In this document: in pieces, positions 37,540 to 49,464 of the stretch
How the letters are laid out: every line of letters starts with the position of its first letter
Position numbering within the stretch: position 1 is the stretch's first letter
Assembly: GCA_022885665.1 (NCBI GenBank)
Contig: JAGQDJ010000074.1
Coordinates: 124,001 to 188,000 of the forward strand
Length of the DNA: 64,000 nucleotides
Direction: 5' to 3'
From: Triops longicaudatus
Lineage: Eukaryota > Arthropoda > Branchiopoda > Notostraca > Triopsidae
Program-made: the position numbers and the translations under genes
The notes under the pieces: model-generated
What the model saw: only the letters and a program-made list of their open reading frames with translations
Databases searched by the model: none
Told to the model about the DNA's origin: nothing

Positions 37540-40438
37540 TTATTTTTGTTCATTAAAGACTTTGGATAAATATCCCTGTTGCACGATGACATTGTGGTTC
37601 ACGGTATTAGTCGCCCACAGTCCTTCACCCAAAGTCTGGGTAGGCGTGGTCTTGCGGCCAGTAGGTCTCCAGTACTGCGCCCAGTGCTTGTACCCAAAAA
37701 AGTACAAAATTTCCACCGCACTCAGCAAACTAAACCCGAATCCCACGCCCAAAAGTCCTCCAGTAGCGGCTAAGAGACATCAAAAGCCAATTTGTGCCCC
37801 AATTTCTTGAACAATTCTTTAAAAGTTTACCAATGAAATCTTCCCATTGGTAGCGGAGACTGCGTAAAAACTTGGTACAGCGCGTTTCTTTGAAGAACAC
37901 TTGCACTAACGCGTAACTGGGCCGAATTTTCAATTGAATTGACTATAAATGTTTTAAAGGAAAAAATTACTTCCGGTAATCTTGTTTGTGGTAATCTGGG
38001 TAGTAAAACATGATATCTTTAAAAGTTATGTTTCGGACTAGCATTTCGCTATTGTAGACAGTTTCGAGACACGGAGGTCTGCAGTCGCAAATTTCGGCCA
38101 CGTTTTCACGTACTTCATCTATAAATATATAAAAATATGTATAAATGAATATAAATAATAATGTATGGTATTATGAGTAATAAAACTTTAAACGTTGGAC
38201 AATAGATATTAAACACAGGAAGAAATAAATCTTAGAAAAAAGAAGGAAATTGAAGCTTACTGAGAACGTTTTTCACACATAGCATGTCAGCCATGCCACA
38301 CATTTTAATTTTCGGCAAAAAAGGCTGCAGGTACCCTTGCACACAGCTGCAGATACGTTGCTGGTACTGACTGAAGCAATCCATGATGCAGTTATGGTAC
38401 GTACTGGGCAGTTGCACCCCAAGGGGGCGTTCGTCACCAAAGACGCAATCTCTCTTATCCGGCCTTACTGATCGCAAACCGTCGTCGCTTTCCATAACTA
38501 CGGGCTGTACTGCCACGCTAAGTACTTGCCCCGCCCCTACGTGCATGTCCATAGATGGCCGGTACGGGTACGTGTAAGGATCGTGCACTAGAACCTGTTT
38601 AAGTGAATTTTTCATTTTTATTTTATTATTATTCGATTTTTTATTTTATCTTTTTCGTCTTCTATTGTTTATTATTATTTTTGATCTTATTTTTATTTTA
38701 TTCCCTTATTTACTTATTTTTTAATTTTGTTTTATTTATTATAATTTTTTCGTCTCATTTTTATTTTATTCTTTTATCTTATTTTATTTATTATTATTTT
38801 CTGTCTTGTTTTAATTATTTTTTTCATCTTATTTTATTTATAATTAATTTTTCTCACTATTTTATTTATTATTTAAAAAAAAGTCGTACTGGCAGGAAAT
38901 TACTTTATGCCCTCCGGCGAGGTTTATACTGTCGCGATTCTGGGGATCCAAAACAAGTTGTAAACCGAAGCCTTTGCCCTCATTAGCCGTACGGTAGCGT
39001 TCCATTTCAAAATAAGTTAAATTTGGGAAGTTGAAGGTGCAACAATAACCCATCGGTGTTAAAATGTCCCGCATTTTTGCTTTACAGCCGGGTTGGTTCT
39101 TCCAAGCGCATTCGATGACCATGTCATCGCAGTTGGGACTTACCTGTTGAATAATAGTAATACATGACACAGCAATATGATTTTATCGTTAAAAATCGGG
39201 ACGAATTTTATTATCCTGATTTTTATCGTAATTATTTTAGTTAGCCAAGCTGTTATATAGGCTACCAAAATTAATTACATTTTATTGTTGCATTTTTCAT
39301 TTTTTTAACGTTTTCTTTCTTTGTAGTTTGTTAGGCAGTTAACTATTTTATTGCACTAGCAACTAAGTAAAGCCGTAATTGCTACGCGCAGTGGCGCTTT
39401 TTCTGTCAAAACAATATTCGTAAAGAGGCTTTTTACCGCTTCCATAGCGTTTTGATAGTCGTTCGGGCCTTGGTTAAAGTACGAAAGCAAGATGGGTCGA
39501 TCGGCGTCGCTCACGAGGCCAGACTTGGGCTCAGTTTCGTCGAAAGATAGGCCTAGTTGTAAAGCTCGGAGGACATGTTGTGCAGGCCCTGACGTAATCG
39601 TGTTTCCATCGTGTGAAATGCTGTTTCAAAATTATTAGAAATTCAAATGAACTGAAATAAGTTAAGTTTCCGTATAAATAAATGAAATATTATAAAAACA
39701 AATATATTATAAGTAGATATGCAAAATTAAAGAGTAGATGTAGCAAAATTTCGTACTTTAATTTGGCAAGTAAGGATAGAATTTTCTTGTGAAGAATTTG
39801 TTGAGAGGGGCAAACAGTCACGGCAGGAAATTTGATGTTTTTGATCGGTTCACTGGTAGTTTCGACTGTTATGACGATAGGCTTGTCCTGCCAGCCGATC
39901 CAGACTTTCGTCACCAAGTAGGTCGACAGCGACAGGCCGGTTAAAAACGCCACAACCCAGAACCATCTTTAGATGATACGTTTAATAAGTTTAAGTACGT
40001 AGATTTAAAAAAAAAAAAGACTTGAACCTTCCAATTTCTTACCAAAAGTTGCTTACTCAGGATGTTTTTTGACATTTTTTAAATTTTTTTTCAAAAGGCT
40101 TGTTCCTTTATTGCTTACAATTTTTGAATATTCATGAAATGTTTTTGAATTCATGAAAAGCAAAATACTGAAAGTTTTGATCAAATCTTAGTTTTTGTTA
40201 GAACTGTTGATTACAACAGTAACCACTTTTATTCAATTGTGAGTACTTTACCAAAAATAGTCCAAAGAAAGTAATGGTTTGAAATGAGTTACTTCTCGCA
40301 AATGTTGGAATCGTCGTCGGCCGTGTATTTCAGACCGTGCAACGAAGTTTCTCGCAGAAATTTTTGCGCTGCGAAACAAGTTTTGGGCGACAGTTTTGAC
40401 GAATTGGCACTGGTCACTTTCTTGCTTCTTTCCTTCAT
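37540..40438 (-). CDS. DEG/ENaC (pickpocket-like) sodium channel subunit, gene J
   Basis: Exons 40438-40293, 39966-39757, 39620-39437, 39143-38904, 38594-38261, 38118-37971, 37916-37831 and 37769-37540 give 525 residues. HG motif at 34-35 (ETSLHGLKY). TM1 in exon 2 (WFWVVAFLTGLSLSTYLV). Exon 3 has LGLSFDETE. Exon 4 reads LTPMGYCCTFNF. Exon 5 has the GAGQ variant of the usual GPGE, and CSCVQGYLQ. Exon 6 has CDCRPPCLE. TM2 reads ATGGLLGVGFGFSLLSAVE, G-F-S near 461-463; Thr replaces Ala just before the Gly pair, next to the degenerin site (inference from alignment to family). Between H/I and the K/L subfamily in position, but clearly with the eight-exon group. Confidence 0.93.
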
Positions 40439-41858
40439 GGCTGTCTCAGTTCTATTGCAGTTGATTCGATTTTTTTAATTGGTCCGAAAGTACAGGTTAT
40501 AACAATAAACAAAATATGTAATATTTAAAACAAAATTCAGTATAATATAAAAATATTTCAATAAAATATTAAAAAAACATATTATAAAAAATATTAAAAA
40601 AAACGTATTATACAAAATATAAAAAAAAAACATAATAAACAAAATGTTCGGATAAAAATTACCTAAATTGGGTTTGAATTTCAGTTGATTTGATTGGTTT
40701 GATTTGATTGATTCACTTGTAAATTTCGGTTAATGGAAAATTCTTCACAGAAATGAAAGACTAAGTCCTTTCACTTTCACCATATTTTACAAACTAGTGT
40801 GCATGTTCTTGTAACAATGGAGCGTAATATCCACCGCTGAGTGCGCCAATCAATTTGTGCCATGTAACAATACTTCCGTTAATCAATTACTGTACTCGTG
40901 TTGTTACGTGAAGAGTAATGTAACGTAGAATGTAATGCCTCAGTACTCCGTGTTTCAGCTACGTGCATGATACATGTACCTGTTGTAACATTCCTGTCCA
41001 TTAGGTGGGTTTTATTATGCGTGTGGCTATAAGTAACACCTGTCACGAAATCAATGGATTCGATACTTGTATGTAATACCTGGTTTGTGACAACGAACTT
41101 GGTTACGGTACTTATAGACTTTTTTTAGCATTTTTTAGCTAGTTTGTTCCAGGGAGAACATTGTAGTAAATGTGCTAGATCCGAATGGACAAATACCGGA
41201 TGATCTTTATGATGGGGAAACTCGCAGTCAATGTTGTAAAGAAATGAACATTAATTTACAAAATATTTCCGATAGTAAAGTTTTGCTTTAACCGCTGAAT
41301 ATGTCCGCAGAAAATTTTAGTCAAAATTAGGCTTCGTTAATTTTTAAAATTGATCCCGAAATATTTACATTTCCGGAGAGTTAAAAAAAATTGCGTTGTA
41401 AAACCTGTAAATAGCAGTCTCAACAGCTTTAAGGCATTTTAAAAAATTTTCCTCCCAAAAGGTGTCTATTTTGGCCGCTAGAGCTATAAGTGGCAGGCTT
41501 GTACGCTTACGGCGCCCCTAGTGACGTTATTGTGAACCTTGCAGGAAATCCTTGCGAAGCGTTCAGTTTCTTTCGAAAAGTTAGGATCAGAAATAAAAAC
41601 TCTTGTTATTCATTCAGTATTTTATTTCTTCTGTAAAAAGCTTCAGCAAGCAGAGAAGCACAGAAATAACAGATATACCAACTTACAAAATGAGCGATAC
41701 CAAAATAATGGTGGCTTTGCATCTTTTGGAAATATTACCTCCCCGGTGCTTTTTTGCAATTCACACTTTAATTCGGTTATAAATGGTACTAGAAAGGCAG
41801 AATATCGTATGAATAATCTTTTCAAGTAAAATGGATCAAACTTTCCATAGTGCTTCAT
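40439..41858. other. Spacer between genes J and K, subfamily boundary
   Basis: About 1.4 kb without recognised coding sequence, separating the eight-exon subfamily from the nine-exon one. A motif TTTCCGATAGTAAAGTTTTG at 41266-41285 recurs, with slight change, at 15140 and 43726, so part of this stretch may derive from a dispersed repeat. Confidence 0.45.
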
Positions 41859-42324
41859 CTAATAGTAGCTGTAATGCTTCCTAGTCACGTCCAATATATT
41901 GCGTCGTGGCGCTGCAACCGGAAGAATGGCCCAAGCTTGAATATTTTTCCCCATCACAACAACTTCTCTTAGTGGATCAACTGCAGCCCTGCTTTTGGAG
42001 GGGCAGGAGCACTTGTAGCAGAAAAAGTACACAATTTCGATCGCGCTTATCAAGCTAAAGCCGAAGCCTAAGCCCATGAGACCGCCCACCGATGCTGTTT
42101 GTACAAGAAAGAGAAACATTAGGAAGCTTATGACAATGTTTGCCAAGATTAGACATGAAAATCAATTCGCCTTACACACAAAGTCCTGCCAATTATACCG
42201 ATTGCTACGACGGTATTTCGTAAACCGTGTGTTCCGGAAGAACACCCGGACAATCGAAACATTCCTATATAAAATAAACATTCTCTTATTTGTATTCTTT
42301 GTTATTTTTGTGGCTATTTTTTAT

Positions 42325-42408
<84 letters not shown>

Positions 42409-44957
42409 GTAAAAGGTATTAAAAGCTTACTTGAAAAATTCTACTCTTTCTTTAGGGGTTTTCAAACGGCTGTCTTGGCGACTGAGCATGTCGTTCCTTG
42501 TGACAGCACGCACATAGGCCTCAGTGAGGTATATAATCTCGTTACAGGCAGGTTTGCATTGACACTTGGATACAAGGTTGGATTTGATTGTATCTGCAAT
42601 TTAGAAAAGAGTTGATTTTACCTAACGTTTACATAAAGAAAAAAATATTACGTGTAACACTCCTAACGCAGCTCATTTGTTTGCCGCTGCAAGTGCTGCT
42701 TGAGCCATTCAGATCTGCGTGAACCAATTTTCTAAGTTAACTGTTATTTCTTATGAACATAAAAAACGAGTATTAGGAGCACGGTATAACTGAATATCAT
42801 TGTACTCGAATTTTATTAAACACAACTTTTCGACGGGACAAAGACGTGCTTAATTTTCGTAATAGTCTTTTTTTTAACTTTTTTTCAATTTTAGTATTTA
42901 CTTACAATCGATGTAGTTTTCGGAGCAAGTACAGTTCGATTTCTGCTCCCGTCCAATGCACTCAACCAAGCAGTTTCCGTAAGTGTAATCCAAGGGCATT
43001 TGCATCGGAAATTCTTCAGGAAAAACGCAGTCACGCTTGTCTCGGGCCAAGAACTTCAAATCTTCGTCACTTTCGGTGACGACAGCTTGGACTGAAGTTT
43101 CCAGAATGTCTCCCGAGGCTACGTGTCGTTTTGTTGGTGATCGTTGTGGCCATTCTTGCGGATCGTGAATAATTACCTATAATACGAAAATTATCGTTTA
43201 TCACCTTTAAATATTCTTGTTTTTAAGTAATACAAATCTTACACATTTAGTAATAAAAGTCAAAAGAATAAGTGTAAATATAATTATTTTCCTAAAAATT
43301 TGAAAATGTTTTTATTGCAATTGCAAGCTTTTGCGTACTTCAAACCCAAAATCCATGTAGTGGCATTCATCTTCAGGATTGGTGTTATTGTGGGTGGTAT
43401 TTGGACCACATTTCTTTATGTCATTCAAACGTGCGTACAAAGACACTTCCAAACCAAACGCAGAGCCATCGTTTTCAGTTAACAAAGGTTGGGGGAAGTT
43501 AAATGACTTTGCACCGATGTTAAACACGCAGCAATATCCCATTGCTGTGATAATAGCATTAAATTTGCATTTGCTCTTGTTGCCTTGCCACGAGCAAAAC
43601 TCGATCACTTCCTCGCACTTTGGCGCCACCTGCATCAAAACTCTTGAAATTCACTTCAAATCACTGTATACCAACAAATGACACGAAAAGCTTCAAGAGA
43701 AAGTCGTTCAATATTTTAAGAAAATTTTTCGACAGTAAAGTTTTAGTTTTTTATAGTTAAATTTTTTTTTGAAAATAATTGAATAAAATGTTAAAAGAAA
43801 TTTTCTGTTTTGGCAGCAAATTGCAGTTGGAAAGATTTTTCAACACATCGTCTCAAGAATTGGACAACGGGCTGAACAATTTCTTCACTCTTAAAATGTT
43901 TTCTCAAATAAGTATGGGACAAAATCGTTTCGTCGGAACATGATTAAATATCTAACTAAAATCTGCAAAAAAGTCGCCGGAAACTTACTGAAAGGTCTTT
44001 TAATTTCTTAAATATGACACAAGACGAAAAATATATAGACCTTACTGTCGAAAAGAATTAGCAAAATATCAAGATTTTAGGGAATTGCCAATTTTTATGC
44101 AAATTCTTCCATAAGAGTGGTATACAGTGGTATTTCTGCCTTTTCTACACTTTTGTATTACGAATTGCATTGCTTGCTTGTATTCCGTCGAGTTGAAATT
44201 GATGTCTTGCCCCCCAAACTTGGCGCTTAAATCGTTTTCGTCAAATTCCAAGCCGTTGCGCAAGTAATCGACGATTTTGCTATCTTCCAACGCCATTAAG
44301 TTGTGGCGCGTGAAACTTGCCATGACAAAAAATAATCAGAAAATTAGAGTTTCATTAGAAATTCAACCAACTTTGCGTGTTCCTTAAGCTCATATATTCG
44401 TTTGGTCATAATCTGCTGTATGGGACAGATGGTAACTGCCGGAAAAGGCACTTTATTCACTTCTAAATTGGTGGTTTCCACGGTAGTTACGGTAGGATTC
44501 TCATTCCAAAAGTTCCATGTCTTGACTATAAAGTGCGTGGATAACGAAAGTCCCGTTACGAAGGCCAAGAACCAAAACGCTCTTGAAATAAGAACAAAAA
44601 GTAGTGTTACGAGTGTTAACAGTGTATGAATTTACTTATAAACAAAAAAAAAATTCTAAAGTAAGGTAAATCACAGATTAAATTACGCAAGTTGTCAAGA
44701 AATGTTCTCTGTGAACTCAAAAAAATTTAGCTTGAACAAAAGCATTCCATTATTACAAGACGTAAAGTTCGTGGACTAAATAAAAACGTCAAGTGTTACC
44801 AGTGATCCGTATAGCTCATTAATAGTTAATGAGGGCTAAAATTAATAAAAAATCACCTTTCAAAATGGCGCGACTCTTTGTGCACCGTAAACTTCAATCC
44901 ATGCATAGAAGTTTCCTGCAGAAAAAAGGCCACACTAGGAAACTTTTTCGACAACAT
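41859..44957 (-). CDS. DEG/ENaC (pickpocket-like) channel subunit, gene K, second subfamily
   Basis: Nine coding exons: 44957-44857, 44581-44372, 44315-44162, 43629-43339, 43176-42906, 42714-42652, 42593-42431, 42264-42176 and 42094-41859, giving 525 residues. Exon 5 of the other genes is split in two here (271 + 63 nt). The N-terminus is short; HG motif at 19-20 (ETSMHGLKF). TM1 in exon 2 (AFWFLAFVTGLSLSTHFI). Exon 4 has AMGYCCVFN and about 17 extra residues with further cysteines (KKCGPNTT). Exon 6 has CQCKPACNE. TM2 reads GGLMGLGFGFSLISAIE, G-F-S near 459-461, followed by a cysteine-containing juxtamembrane CYKCSCPSK that could be palmitoylated (inference). Donors after exon 2 (GTTGGT) and exon 1 (GTGATT) are weak but keep the frame and match gene L. 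Confidence 0.9.
42327..42406. repeat. TTA microsatellite in intron 6 of gene K
   Basis: About 25 consecutive TTA units, occupying half of the 166-nt intron between exons 6 and 7 of gene K. It is non-coding; the long tyrosine run in the plus-strand reading is an artefact. Confidence 0.95.
43725..44057. mobile_element. Possible short inverted-repeat element in intron 3 of gene K
   Basis: The sequence TTTTCGACAGTAA is found near 43727-43739, and its complement TTACTGTCGAAAA at 44042-44054, so both ends point inward with about 330 nt between them. Related single copies of the motif occur at 15140 and 41266. No coding capacity and no clear target duplication, so this is tentative. Confidence 0.4.
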
Positions 44958-45561
44958 GTTTTCACTGGCCAGCGCAGAAAATGAATGTTACGTGTAACAA
45001 GTCCTCGGAACACTTTTTACCCCAAAAACTGTAGCACACCCCCTTAAAGCATTACGGGCAATACTCGTGTTTATTGACCTCGCAACCTGGGATGACTTAT
45101 CTCCGCTATTACAGTCGATGCAGGGAGTATTTCCTATACATTTTTAGTTCTTGTGGTCAATTTATGACGGCCATTATTAGAACGTGTATAACTTACCGCG
45201 GGGCACGTCAAGGAGGCTCGTCTCACGTAATCCAGCCTATCAGTCGGACTTGTCAAAGACTTTGTACCGAGACAGACCTACCCATCAACTGAACAAATAC
45301 CATTGGTCATTACGCCACCCAGAAAGACAACGCCCACTTATTAAACGGGTTATAGATTCCGTGTGCTATTCTCGCAATGCGCCCCAATTTACTGTCCATT
45401 TGCCCTGCCCACGTAATTAAGCACTTAGTAGAGACCACGACGAAACTAATGCTCTACATAAAATGTTTAAAAAAATACTTTTAGAAATAAATTATCCGGT
45501 ATTCTCTATTTAAGGTCCATTTTTGGTGATTTTTTAATGTTAGAGAATTTAAGTAAATTTT

Positions 45562-45625
45562 ACAAATTTCTTCAAATTTCAAATTTCTTCAAATGACAAA
45601 TTTCTTCAAATTACAAAATTTCTTC
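45562..45625. repeat. Short minisatellite
   Basis: Four imperfect copies of a 17-18 nt unit built on ACAAATTTCTTCAAAT in direct tandem. Confidence 0.8.
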
Positions 45626-45978
45626 CATTAAGTATTACTTGAGCGTTATAACTATCAGAAAATTGTAAAAAAATCCAAGAAAATTTGAAATAAATTTCAG
45701 CACTCTTAAACTTATAGAATCACAAATATTTTGGAAGTGTAAAACGCTTGGAGTAACAGCTTCACTTCTTTGAGTTGGAAGTCTCAGATGGTAATATTTC
45801 ACGCTATTAGTATTTCATAAAAACAGCGTGTGTTTGGCAGAGTCTGTTTATTTCACTCACATTCTGTGCAACACCGCAAAACTGCTGATTCATAATGCGA
45901 GGTAGGGATAAACCGTCCTTCAAATCGCAAGACACCTGACGTGCTGAGCTTCATTCATTTTTGAAAAAAATTTCACAC

Positions 45979-45984
45979 TTTATT
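45979..45984 (-). other. Candidate poly(A) signal of gene L
   Basis: AATAAA on the minus strand about 30 nt after the stop codon of gene L. No cleavage site can be confirmed. Confidence 0.45.
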
Positions 45985-46014
45985 TTCTGGTTTTGTTAGT
46001 CTAATTGAATTTTT

Positions 46015-47968
46015 TTAGTAATAATGATTCGTCGCCATTTGGATTTTACGTTTCGTTATTCTCGGTGAACGAATGGTCCAGGCCGGATAACGGCGCGCTT
46101 TGTCGAGAGCTTTGTTTGTCTGATCTATGTTGATACTTCTTTTTGGAGGGCAGAAGCACTTGTAGCAGAAGAAGTACACAATTTCAATAGCGCTAATCAA
46201 GCTAAAGCCGAAGCCTAAGCCCATGAGACCACCCACTGACGCTGGATACCATTAAAAAAAAATAAAGAAATTTAAAAGCTACGAAAATTGATTAAATGGC
46301 CTTTTAAGAGAAAGAATAAAATACTGTCTTGGTCGTACATGCGAAATCCTGCCAATTATAACGATTGCTTCGGCGGTATTTCGTAAATCGGGTGGTACGG
46401 AAGAAGACGCGAACGATGGAGAAATTTCTGCGCATTTCTTCGTTAAGCTTATGAGTGATTGTTAAGAGTGGGAGGAGCGTACTTGAATAGATCTTGCCGT
46501 TCTTGCGGAGTCACAAAACTGCTTAGGCGATGGATCATGTCGTTGCGGGTTAAGTCGCGCGTAAAAGGCTCGGTGAAGTAGGAAATCTCGTTACAGGCTG
46601 GTTTGCATTGACAGCGGGACACAAGGTTCGCTTTCACTGTGTCTGAATAATTTTTATACACATTTTAGTTAATATTAGTGGTAGTGAATGTACGAGTTGG
46701 CGTTTTACGTGTGACATTTCTGATGCAACGCATCCTTTCTCCATCACAAGTGCGGAGCCCGCCGTTAAGCCCTGAAAAGAATAATGATTTTACAAGCACT
46801 CACTTTGTGCTCGCAAAGAAGTAGAACATTTTAAAAGAATTAAAGCTGACGAAATTTTGTCTATTTCAGTGATTATCCCTGAACCATTCTTATACAAAAT
46901 AGCATGTTCAAAGCAGTTTCTGGAAATTGACAGTATTTTACACTCTACATAGGATGTATTTCATGTTAATAGCAAGAAAAAAAAAGAAAGAAAGAGCGTT
47001 TTTCATAGATCGATTTGAAATTCGCGCCGTCGTGATGACGTCACAAGCGGACGGCTTTCCATCATGGCAGAATTGGAGGAAATTAGACACGTGGCCACAA
47101 TTGCTGCTTTGGTACTTCTTTTAGACTTTCTAGCTTAAAATCAGTCTTTTTGTTGACTTTTTAACATGCTAAGCTTTAATTTAAGGGGAAAAGACGCGCA
47201 ATAGCCTGAAAACGTAATCCCCTAGCGTGTGTTTGCAAAAGTTGTCAGAAAGACTATTCAGTTGCAAATGTAACTGCGTTCCTGAGTTTTTGATATACAC
47301 TATGAAAACAGTGTTGGCTTCAGAATCTCCAAAATCGACCGACATTGTATTGTTATCGACTATGAAGGGTTACTGATGTCGCGTTTCCCGCCTTTTTCTG
47401 GACAACAAAGGAGACGGTCGCAAAGGGCGGAAAAAACCGTTAGCATTGTTATTCACAGCAACGATACGAGTTTATTGATTGTTCCTTTTGCCAAACATTA
47501 GAAAAATAGGCGAAAAGAGCAAAGTTACGTAGAAATAGACAAACAGCAGATGAAGTCTGCTTCTTTATATTTTTATTTATTTATTTATGAGTATTTTGTA
47601 TGCTAAGAGTGCCAATAAAGGAAGAGTACTGTACTTTCCATGTAGTTTTGAGAGCAATCGCAGTTTTTGCTCTGCTGTTCCGCCAGGCAATGGATTAAAC
47701 AGTTTCCGTACGTGTACTGCAAGGGCAAACTCATGTGAAACTCTTCCGGGAAAATGCAGTCGCGTTTGTGCTTGTCCACACGTCCTATATTCGCATCGCT
47801 TTCCGTGACAATAGTTTGGACCGACAGTTCTAGAAGCTTGCCGGAAGCTAGGTGCCTTTTAGTCGAAGACCTTATCGGAAATTCCACTGGATCGTGCACG
47901 AAGACCTTTAAATACGGAAAAAAAAAGTTTACAGTATTTTTTACTTTTTTATTATTAACCAACAAACT

Positions 47969-48006
<38 letters not shown>

Positions 48007-48983
48007 AGAAAATCAGTGCATTACTTCGAAGCCAAAATCCATAAAGTTGCAACCAGTCAAAAGAGCATTGCCGTCTGTCGTGCTCGGTGCACATTTCTTG
48101 ATATCGCTCAAATGCGAATAGAGCGACACTTCCAAACCGAACGCTGCTCCTTCGTTTTCGGTAATGAGGACGTCCTTTTGTCCGTTTTTGTTAACCATAT
48201 TGAAAACACAACAAGAGCCCATGGCCGTCAGAATTCCCGTAAAATTGCATCGGCCTATTTGCCCTTGCCACGCACAAGACTCAATTACTTCGTGGCACAG
48301 TGGCGCCACCTATCCACAAACCCATAAGTTATTCTTCCTTTCCTATTGCTGAGCTTATATTTACGATATTTAAGGCCAATCTGAATTCGCTGGGCGTGAA
48401 ACGAATAGTTTCATTAGGCGCCGTAAAATTCACTTTGAAACTATTTTCGCCAAAATCCAAACCGTTCCGCAGGTAGCTAATAATAACCTCGGGATCGTGA
48501 AGTGACAAATTGTACTTTGTGAAACTGCCATAAATATTAATAAAATTTTAATTAATAAAATTAATAAAAAAAAAAGTTTTTTGGAGAAGTAAAATGTTTA
48601 AAAAAATCGCAAAATTCAAACTTTTGGTGCTGGACGAGAACAGGCATATTTTTGGTCAAAATCTGCTGTACTGGACAAATAGTGACGGCCGGGAAAGGAA
48701 TTTTGTTCACCGGAAAATTGGTGTCTTCCACAATAGTAACAATTGGATTCTGGTCCCAGAAAAGCCACGTTTGTGTAATGAAGTACGTCGACAAGGATAA
48801 ACCCATTACGAACGCTAGTAACCAGAACGCTCTAACATTTCAGTCAATGGATATTTCTGTAACATAATTATTTCAAACATACCTTTCAAAGTACCGCGAT
48901 TCTTCATGCACCGTAAACTTTAATCCGTGCATGGATGTATCTTTTAGAAAGATATAAACACTAGGAAACCTTTTGGACAGCAT
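46015..48983 (-). CDS. DEG/ENaC (pickpocket-like) channel subunit, gene L, second subfamily
   Basis: Nine coding exons: 48983-48883, 48831-48622, 48524-48365, 48309-48025, 47905-47635, 46771-46709, 46642-46483, 46427-46339 and 46241-46015, giving 521 residues. It shares with K the split exon 5 (271 + 63 nt), the short N-terminus (MLSKRFPSV), HG motif at 19-20, the enlarged exon 4 and the 89-nt exon 7. TM1 in exon 2 (AFWLLAFVMGLSLSTYFI). Exon 4 reads AMGSCCVFN, with Ser where K has Tyr. Exon 6 has CQCKPACNE. TM2 has GGLMGLGFGFSLISAIE, G-F-S near 458-460, then CYKCFCPPK. The intron inside exon 5 is 863 nt. This is the most upstream gene of the array; its 5' flank opens onto a long stretch without genes. 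Confidence 0.9.
47977..48003. repeat. 27-nt adenine run in intron 4 of gene L
   Basis: Homopolymer A tract on the plus strand (T on the coding strand), close to the exon 4 donor. Length may vary or be mis-assembled. Confidence 0.9.
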
Positions 48984-49397
48984 ACTTGCACCGCGGAAAT
49001 GCCAAGATAGAATGCTGTAGTAATTCCAGTAGAGACGGTGTTAGAACAAATTTTTTGCATTGCGTGCAAAGAATACTTTTCTTCTGAGAATTAAAGGACA
49101 ATAAATAATAATATTTATGATGGAGTACTTTTTTGTACCATTACCGGTTCACACGCAATAGGTTTATTAGTCGATGAGTGCAGACACTTTTTTCTTGGCA
49201 GGTTACGAAATACACCAATACGAGCTTACTGTAAGTTCAATTACAGAATGCGACAGAAGAAAAATGTAGCCAGCAATGTATTACAGCAAGTGAATTCGAA
49301 AGGGTCAAGTGGTCACATTTGGTTCAACAATTTGTTTACTTGACAACGTGACTCCGTTAGCCTACTTACGAATAACCTAATGAAAGCTCAAGAATTT

Positions 49398-49398
<1 letters not shown>

Positions 49399-49440
<42 letters not shown>

Positions 49441-49464
49441 GTTGTTATTATTATTATTATTATT
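49399..49464. repeat. TTA microsatellite
   Basis: TTA/ATT repeat interrupted once by GTTGTT, within AT-rich sequence. Confidence 0.95.

Larger units (their letters stand above)
44958..46014. other. Spacer between genes K and L
   Basis: No recognised gene; includes a short minisatellite at 45562-45625 and the likely poly(A) signal of gene L. Confidence 0.5.

Noticed and set aside
42076..42615. A 179-residue plus-strand frame with a long tyrosine run
   Set aside because: It reads antisense through exons 7 and 6 of gene K and the TTA microsatellite between them; not a gene.
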